A DNA stretch of 9,571 nucleotides from contig JAUXUZ010000522.1 in the NCBI GenBank assembly GCA_030680655.1, positions 1-9,571 on the forward strand, read 5' to 3'. Of the stretch, positions 5,045 through 9,571 are shown one piece after another (positions within the stretch are counted from its first letter, which is position 1; each line of letters begins with the position of its first letter). The notes beneath the pieces are model-generated. The model worked only from the letters and a program-made list of their open reading frames with translations, was not told the DNA's origin and ran no database searches. The position numbers and the translations under genes were made by a program. The stretch comes from Phycisphaerales bacterium (GTDB lineage Bacteria > Planctomycetota > Phycisphaerae > Phycisphaerales > UBA1924).

Positions 5045-7294
5045 ATGCGGACATCCGTACCCCGCCCCGCCCCCCCCGCCCTCGCCTCCCCCGCCCTGCT
5101 CGCCACCCTCACCCTCGCCCTGCTCGCCAGCGTGGCGGCCGCCCAGCCCAGGGCCGGCAGCGGTGAGCTCATCGGCGAGAGCGCCTGGAACATCGCCCGC
5201 TTCACACCCACCGGGCTCGACGCCGCGAAGCTCCCACCGTCGTACGCCTTCGAGCGCTCGTTCCCCCGCGCCGCCGACCTCCCCGCGGCCTTCGCGGTCA
5301 CGCCGATGTTCGACGCCGTCCCCTCGGGCGACGGCCACCCCGTCGCCACCTTCTCGGCCCACATCAATGTCCCCGCCGGCACCTCCCTCTACGGCACCGG
5401 CGAGATCGGCGGGCCCCTGCTGCGCAACGGGCGCACCAGCACGCTCTGGAACACCGACGCCTACGGCTACAAGCCCGACGCCGAGTCGCTTTACCAGAGC
5501 CACCCGTGGGTGCTGGCGGTGCGGCCCGACGGATCCGCCTTCGGCGTGCTGGCCGACACCACCTGGCGCACCAACATCGACCTGACCAGCGGGATTACGT
5601 TCACCGGCGAGGGCGCGGCGTTTCCGGTCTACGTGGTTGACGGCGCTTCGCCGCAGGAAGTCATGCAAGGGCTCGGCAGGCTCATCGGCCCCATGCCCCT
5701 GCCGCCCAAGTGGGCCATCGGCTACCACCAGTGCCGCTATTCCTACTACCCCGAGAAGCGCGTGCGCGAGATCGCCGACGGCTTCCGCAGCAAGCAGATG
5801 CCCTGCGATGTGATCTGGTTCGACATCGACTACATGGATGGCTACCGCGTCTTCACCTTCGACAAGAACTACTTCCCCGACGTCAAGAAGCTCAACAGCG
5901 ACCTCAACGCGCAGGGCTTCCACACGATCTACATGATCGACCCGGGCGTGAAGGCGGAGCCTGGATATTCGATCTACGACCAGGTGATGAGCAGCAACTT
6001 CGGCGTGCAAAACGCCGCAGGCGAGACGTACAAGGGCGCCGTCTGGCCCGGCCAGTGCGTCTTCCCCGACTACACCCGCCCCGAAGTGCGCACCTGGTGG
6101 GCCGGCCTCTTCAAAGACTTCATGGCCAACGGCATCGACGGCGTCTGGAACGACATGAACGAGCCCGCCATCTTCAGCGTCGCCAGCAAGACGATGCCCG
6201 AGGACAACAAGCACCTGGGCGGCAAGGAGCCCTTCGGCACCGTCGCCCCCGGGCCGCACGCGCAGTTCCACAACGTCTACGGCATGCTCATGGCCAAGGG
6301 CACCTTCGACGGCATCAAGGCCGCCAAGCCCGACAAGCGCCCCTTCGTGCTCACCCGCGCGGGGTACATCGGCAGCCAGCGCTACGCCGCAACCTGGACC
6401 GGCGACAACAGCGCCGACTGGAACGACCTCGAGCAGTCCGTCCCCATGGCCCTCAACCTGGGCCTCAGCGGCCAGCCGTTCAGCGGCCCCGACATCGGCG
6501 GCTTCAACGGCAACGGCCCCCAGGAACCCAAGGAGCGCGCTGAGCACTTCTCGCGCTGGTTCGGCATCGGCACGCTGCTGCCGTTCTGCCGCAGCCACAC
6601 CGGCAAGGGGAACATCGACAAAGAGCCGTGGGCGTTTGGTGGTGATGCCGAGGTCGCCTGCCGCCTGGCGCTGGAGCGCCGCTACCGCCTGCTGCCTTAC
6701 TACTACACGCTCTTCCACGAAGCGTCGCGCACCAACATGCCCGTCGTCCGCCCCGTCTTCTTCGCCGACCCGACCGACCCCATCCTCCGCGGCGAGGACG
6801 ACTGCTTCCTTGTCGGTTCCGACCTGCTTGTGGTGCCGAGCATGCAGCCCGACCACTCGCGCATCCCGGTCGAACCGATCGCGAAGAACGGAACGTGGCT
6901 GCCCGTCGAGCTCGTCGGCGAGAACGGCAACAAGTCGCTGCCGGTGCTGAAGGTGCGCCCCGGCGCGATCGTCCCCATCGGTCCCGTCATGCAGTGGAGC
7001 GGAGAGAAGCCCCTCGACCCGCTCACGCTGCTGATCAACCTCGACGACACCGGCCACGCCACCGGCACGCTCTACGAAGACGCCGGCGAGGGCTACGGCT
7101 ACCGCGACGGCGCCTACCTGCTCACCACGTTCACCGCCGAGCGCAAGGGTGACAGCGTCACCGTCACCATCAAGGGCGCAGAGGGCCGCATGGCTGCGCC
7201 CGCCCGCGGCATGACCGTCCGCGTGCTGACCGCCAACGGCGAGGCCACCGCGACTGGTTCTTATGGCAAATCCCTCACCGTGCCGATAAAGTAG
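5045..7294 (+). CDS. Exported glycoside hydrolase family 31 alpha-glucosidase
   Basis: The enzyme hydrolyses alpha-glycosidic bonds from the non-reducing end with retention. Residues 1-33 form a signal peptide (Leu/Ala-rich core at about 17-30, ending ASVAAA before QP), so it acts in the periplasm or outside the cell. A beta-sandwich domain covers about 40-210, the catalytic TIM barrel about 220-565, and C-terminal beta domains the rest. WNDMNEP at 368-374 contains the nucleophile Asp370. TWTGDN at 450-455 contains the expected acid/base Asp454. WFDIDYMDGY (258-267) and PFCRSH (513-518) match substrate-binding loops. At 749 residues the length is normal and nothing essential is missing. The ATG at 5045 has GGAG (5033-5036) 8 bases upstream. 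It appears to be a single-gene unit after a long gap and converges on the GT9 gene. Substrate (maltooligosaccharides, isomaltose, xylosides or other) cannot be decided here. Confidence 0.95.
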   Translation: MRTSVPRPAPPALASPALLATLTLALLASVAAAQPRAGSGELIGESAWNIARFTPTGLDAAKLPPSYAFERSFPRAADLPAAFAVTPMFDAVPSGDGHPVATFSAHINVPAGTSLYGTGEIGGPLLRNGRTSTLWNTDAYGYKPDAESLYQSHPWVLAVRPDGSAFGVLADTTWRTNIDLTSGITFTGEGAAFPVYVVDGASPQEVMQGLGRLIGPMPLPPKWAIGYHQCRYSYYPEKRVREIADGFRSKQMPCDVIWFDIDYMDGYRVFTFDKNYFPDVKKLNSDLNAQGFHTIYMIDPGVKAEPGYSIYDQVMSSNFGVQNAAGETYKGAVWPGQCVFPDYTRPEVRTWWAGLFKDFMANGIDGVWNDMNEPAIFSVASKTMPEDNKHLGGKEPFGTVAPGPHAQFHNVYGMLMAKGTFDGIKAAKPDKRPFVLTRAGYIGSQRYAATWTGDNSADWNDLEQSVPMALNLGLSGQPFSGPDIGGFNGNGPQEPKERAEHFSRWFGIGTLLPFCRSHTGKGNIDKEPWAFGGDAEVACRLALERRYRLLPYYYTLFHEASRTNMPVVRPVFFADPTDPILRGEDDCFLVGSDLLVVPSMQPDHSRIPVEPIAKNGTWLPVELVGENGNKSLPVLKVRPGAIVPIGPVMQWSGEKPLDPLTLLINLDDTGHATGTLYEDAGEGYGYRDGAYLLTTFTAERKGDSVTVTIKGAEGRMAAPARGMTVRVLTANGEATATGSYGKSLTVPIK

Positions 7295-7307
7295 CGAAGT
7301 TCAAGGT

Positions 7308-7326
7308 CACCCGGATTGTCCGGGTG
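7308..7326. terminator. Hairpin between the convergent glucosidase and GT9 genes
   Basis: A perfect 8-bp stem CACCCGGA (7308-7315) with TCCGGGTG (7319-7326) has a 3-base loop. Three more pairs, GGT (7305-7307) with ACC (7329-7331), can form past a 2-base bulge. It starts 13 bases after the glucosidase stop and abuts the stop codon of the GT9 gene. There is no U-tract, so it may mark mRNA 3' ends or terminate weakly in both directions. Confidence 0.45.
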
Positions 7327-8409
7327 TCACCGTGTGGCACAGCAGGCGGCGTCAATGACGTCGCCTGTTGTGATTCTGGACATCAGCGTCCGCCCCGGCT
7401 CAGGGTCCTTGTGCCCGCCGACCCGCAGCGACTCGCCGGGGTTCAGCCGCTGCACCACCACCACCGGCGCGGTGTTCGTCACGCCACCCACCGCCGGCCC
7501 CACCCGCGCCACATCCGTCGGCCCGTAGAGCGCCACGCACGGACGGTCAAACCCCACCGCCATGTGCACCGCCGCAGAGTCTGAGCCGATCAGCAGCGCG
7601 CTGCGCGCAACCACCGCCATCAGGCACGCCACGCTCGTCACGCCGATCAGATTGGTCACACCCGCCCGGTCGCTCTCGGCCCACGCGCACAGCGCGGGCA
7701 CCTGCCGCGCTTCGCGCGGCCCCCCCACGATCACGATGTGCTCGAACCCGCGGTTGTCCAGCAGGTCACGCCCCACCTCCACATACCGCCCGTCGTTCCA
7801 CTGCTTGCTCGCCCAGCGGCTCGTCGGCGCCAGCACGGCGAACCGCTTGCCCCCAAACCCCGTCGCCGCGTCAACCGCCGCGAGCTCCGCCGCATCCGCG
7901 TGCAGCCGCAGGTCCTTCACCGGCTCAACCCCAACCGCCGACGGCAGCGCCAGCATCGAGTCAACCGTGTGGCCATCACCGGGCACCTTCACCCGATGCG
8001 TATACCCGATCCAGCCACCTTCGCGGGCATCGGCAAACCCCACCCGCACCGGCGCGCCCGTTGCGCGCGTCAGTAGCCCGCTCCGCAGCAGCCCCTGCGC
8101 ATCGATCACCACGTCGTACCGCGTCCGCCGCAGGCCGCGCAGCCATTCCAGCAACGCACCCTGCGCCGCCGGGCTGAACCACCGCCCAAACCGCTTGCGG
8201 TCAAACTCCACCACACCGCCACCGTTCGCCAGCAGGTCCGGGTGCGCCTCAACCGCACCCTCAAACCCCTTCTGCACCATCCAGTCGATCCGCGCCCGCG
8301 GCCAAGCCCGCCGCAGCGACGCCAGCACCGGCACCGTCCGGCACACATCCCCCAGCGCACTGGGCCGGATCAGAAGCACACGTTCAGGCTGGGCGGCAAG
8401 TGCGTTCAA
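7327..8409 (-). CDS. Glycosyltransferase family 9, heptosyltransferase-like
   Basis: GT9 enzymes such as WaaC and WaaF add heptose from ADP-heptose to the lipopolysaccharide core on the cytoplasmic face of the inner membrane. From the TTG at 8409 the protein has 360 residues, normal for the family. The N-terminal Rossmann motif is LLIRPSALGDVCRTVPVL (12-29). VIDAQGLLRSGLL (101-113) is the conserved acceptor-side segment. APTSRWASKQW (194-204) and SDSAAVHMAVGFDRPCVALYGPTD (276-299) form the nucleotide-sugar site of the second Rossmann domain. The start is uncertain: there is no ATG near the N-terminus. TTG 8409 gives the family's usual N-terminus, while GTG 8442 or GTG 8463 would add 11 or 18 residues. 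None has a clear Shine-Dalgarno; TACCAT lies 8 bases before the TTG. The gene is divergent from the exported unknown at 8491. The exact acceptor, or whether it is a heptosyltransferase rather than another GT9 member, is inferred. Confidence 0.9.
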   Translation of the reverse strand: MNALAAQPERVLLIRPSALGDVCRTVPVLASLRRAWPRARIDWMVQKGFEGAVEAHPDLLANGGGVVEFDRKRFGRWFSPAAQGALLEWLRGLRRTRYDVVIDAQGLLRSGLLTRATGAPVRVGFADAREGGWIGYTHRVKVPGDGHTVDSMLALPSAVGVEPVKDLRLHADAAELAAVDAATGFGGKRFAVLAPTSRWASKQWNDGRYVEVGRDLLDNRGFEHIVIVGGPREARQVPALCAWAESDRAGVTNLIGVTSVACLMAVVARSALLIGSDSAAVHMAVGFDRPCVALYGPTDVARVGPAVGGVTNTAPVVVVQRLNPGESLRVGGHKDPEPGRTLMSRITTGDVIDAACCATR

Positions 8410-8417
8410 GCGGGTCG

Positions 8418-8423
8418 ATGGTA
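8418..8423 (-). promoter_or_regulatory. Possible -10 element for the GT9 gene
   Basis: TACCAT on the minus strand fits TAnnnT and lies 8 bases before the TTG at 8409. No Shine-Dalgarno is present between them. No convincing -35 box is visible. Used as weak support for the 8409 start and a leaderless or near-leaderless transcript. Confidence 0.25.
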
Positions 8424-8478
8424 ACGACCACGCGAAGGCCACGCACGCACCATGCGAATCCACGCGCACCCGTCCCCG

Positions 8479-8484
8479 TACACT
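8479..8484 (+). promoter_or_regulatory. Possible -10 element for a leaderless transcript
   Basis: TACACT ends exactly 6 bases before the GTG at 8491, the same distance as TACCCT before the ATG at 2367. There is no Shine-Dalgarno at this gene. A transcription start at the GTG would make the mRNA leaderless. Confidence 0.3.
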
Positions 8485-8490
8485 GAACGC

Positions 8491-9571
8491 GTGATCGCAC
8501 CACTCATCCTCGCCGCCGCGCTCCTCCACCCCGCAGCAGCCGCCCCCGCAGCGCCACCGGCCCCGCTCATGCAGTGGAATAGCGCCGGCTTCACCCCGCC
8601 AGCGCCCGCGCCCGGATTGACCCCGATCACCGCCCCTGCCGCCACGCTGATCGAACGCATCCTGCGGACCGGCGGCCTCCTCGGCGGCGGCACCAAGGGC
8701 GGCGAATCCGCAACTACCTTGCTCGTCGACAGCGACAAACTCGACGCCTTCCGGGCCGACCCTCAGCACGCCGTGAAGTTTGCCGACCTCCCCGCCAGCT
8801 GGCTGACCCTCGACACCGCCCGCAAGGAGTCCGCCTTCCTCGCGCTCACGATCGACGCCAACGCCATGCGGGCTTCCGCAGAAGCACTCTTTGATGCGCC
8901 CTGGTTCCAGCGCCTCCTCGACCGACTCGCACTCGACAACGCACGCACACTCACCCTCCGCGCGGCGATCCTCCCCGCGCCCTCAGACACACTCCCGCCG
9001 ATGCTCGAACTCAAGGCCGCCGCGTCGTCGCGCTCCGCCGTGCCCGGGCCGTGCAAGCCCATCACGCTGATCGCCGGCGGCTGGAGCGGAACCTCGACCG
9101 ACGCCGCCGCGGTGACCGGCGCCCACTGGGCCGCATCGCTGCGCTTCGACTCAGCCGGCCTGGGCACCATCGGGCGCAGCGGCGGCGTCGGCACACTCGC
9201 CGGCCTGCTGCGCCTCACCGTTGACGCCGTCGGCACCGCCAACGCCGCCGATACCGCCGCCTGGGACAAAGCCTTCGACACATGGCAGGACCGCTCCGCC
9301 GATGCGCTCCGCTCCCTCAGCACGCGCCTGCAGCAGCGTGCCACGCTCGGCTGCTACGGCACCACCGCCGCTCCAAACCTCGTGCTGGTCATCCCAAGCC
9401 GCAGGGGCGAACGCGCCGAGACACTCAACCGGGCGATCGAACAGCTCGCCGCCGCCGGGGGCCTGGCCACTAAGAACGGAATCTGGACGCTGACCGATCG
9501 CGCCCCGCTCATCCCGTCCCCGGCGATCATGGTCTGCGACACCGCCTCGGGCCCGTACCTCGTCATCTCAA
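8491..9571 (+). CDS. Exported protein of unknown family, C-terminus beyond the window
   Basis: From GTG 8491 the frame is open for 360 codons to the window end without a stop, with the same G/C-ending codons as the neighbours. I do not recognise the family. Residues 1-18 (MIAPLILAAALLHPAAAA) look like a signal peptide, followed by a Pro/Ala-rich linker (19-50). The mature part mixes helices, such as FRADPQHAVKFADL (87-100) and the 255-285 segment with Trp258 and Trp265, with beta strands such as NLVLVIPSR (296-304). Two cysteines, Cys188 and Cys288, could pair in the periplasm. No catalytic motif was identified. An in-frame ATG at 8452 would add 13 residues with two arginines, which suits a signal peptide, but GAAGG lies too far upstream (13 bases) to be a good site. 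With GTG 8491, 81 bp separate it from the divergent GT9 gene. Confidence 0.75.
   Translation, partial: MIAPLILAAALLHPAAAAPAAPPAPLMQWNSAGFTPPAPAPGLTPITAPAATLIERILRTGGLLGGGTKGGESATTLLVDSDKLDAFRADPQHAVKFADLPASWLTLDTARKESAFLALTIDANAMRASAEALFDAPWFQRLLDRLALDNARTLTLRAAILPAPSDTLPPMLELKAAASSRSAVPGPCKPITLIAGGWSGTSTDAAAVTGAHWAASLRFDSAGLGTIGRSGGVGTLAGLLRLTVDAVGTANAADTAAWDKAFDTWQDRSADALRSLSTRLQQRATLGCYGTTAAPNLVLVIPSRRGERAETLNRAIEQLAAAGGLATKNGIWTLTDRAPLIPSPAIMVCDTASGPYLVIS

Noticed and set aside
4720..5166. 148-codon plus-strand open frame running into the glucosidase gene
   Set aside because: Overlaps the signal-peptide region of the GH31 gene in another frame, and its start lies in the hairpin-rich segment without a ribosome binding site.
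4907..7057. 716-codon minus-strand open frame opposite the glucosidase gene
   Set aside because: Composition is almost only Gly, Ala, Val, Asp, Glu, Arg and His, and it mirrors the codon bias of the GH31 gene. The GH31 frame has catalytic motifs and a ribosome binding site.
8410..8769. N-terminal extension of the GT9 frame back to the ATG at 8769
   Set aside because: The added 120 residues are low-complexity Gly/Arg/Glu-rich and antisense to the exported unknown at 8491. The family begins just before the LLIRPSALGD motif.
8763..9344. 193-codon minus-strand open frame opposite the exported unknown
   Set aside because: The plus-strand frame is open for the full 1081 bases, has a signal peptide and has G/C-ending codons. 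The minus frame is its Ser/Arg/Ala-rich shadow.
1..9571. CRISPR array, insertion sequence, prophage, integron or toxin-antitoxin or defence system
   Set aside because: No regularly spaced direct repeats, transposase, integrase, nuclease or paired small genes were seen. The gene content is ordinary envelope and housekeeping functions.

Overview
The window looks like chromosomal DNA from a high-GC Gram-negative-type bacterium, most likely a planctomycete of the Phycisphaerae. The arguments are indirect. Codon third positions are strongly G/C. The site-2 protease is much longer than in proteobacteria (about 721 residues, extra PDZ-like repeats). There is a secreted family GH31 glucosidase and a GT9 heptosyltransferase-like enzyme. 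An intergenic inverted repeat with TCACGAG and CGTTAG arms resembles, from memory, elements common in planctomycete genomes. No rRNA, tRNA, IS element, integrase, CRISPR array or plasmid or phage gene was recognised.

Layout from left to right. A membrane protein gene of unknown family runs off the left edge on the minus strand (1-136). It overlaps by 4 bases the end of an rseP-like intramembrane protease gene (133-2298, minus). A 68-bp divergent gap follows. Then come two plus-strand genes, a conserved protein of unknown function (2367-3029) and the RNA 2',3'-cyclic phosphodiesterase thpR (3066-3626). Next is a 185-bp gap holding a REP-like inverted repeat and a strong hairpin terminator, the latter belonging to a convergent minus-strand lipoprotein gene with an Ig-like domain (3812-4198). 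An 846-bp stretch without a convincing gene (4199-5044) contains many hairpins, a G-quadruplex-capable tract and the leader of the next gene. That gene encodes an exported GH31 alpha-glucosidase (5045-7294, plus). It converges, over a shared hairpin, on a GT9 glycosyltransferase gene (7327-8409, minus). A divergent plus-strand gene for an exported protein of unknown family starts at 8491 and runs off the right edge with no stop.

Most genes belong to the cell envelope or the exported fraction: membrane proteolysis, a lipoprotein, an exported glycosidase, a lipopolysaccharide-type transferase and an exported unknown. They are in at least five transcription units and nothing shows that they form one system. 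I found no clear new multi-gene system.

The points most worth following are the hairpin-rich non-coding stretch at about 4435-4840, the PDZ-like repeat expansion in the protease, the REP-like element, and TAnnnT hexamers close to the start codons of genes that lack a Shine-Dalgarno sequence. The last may indicate leaderless transcripts.
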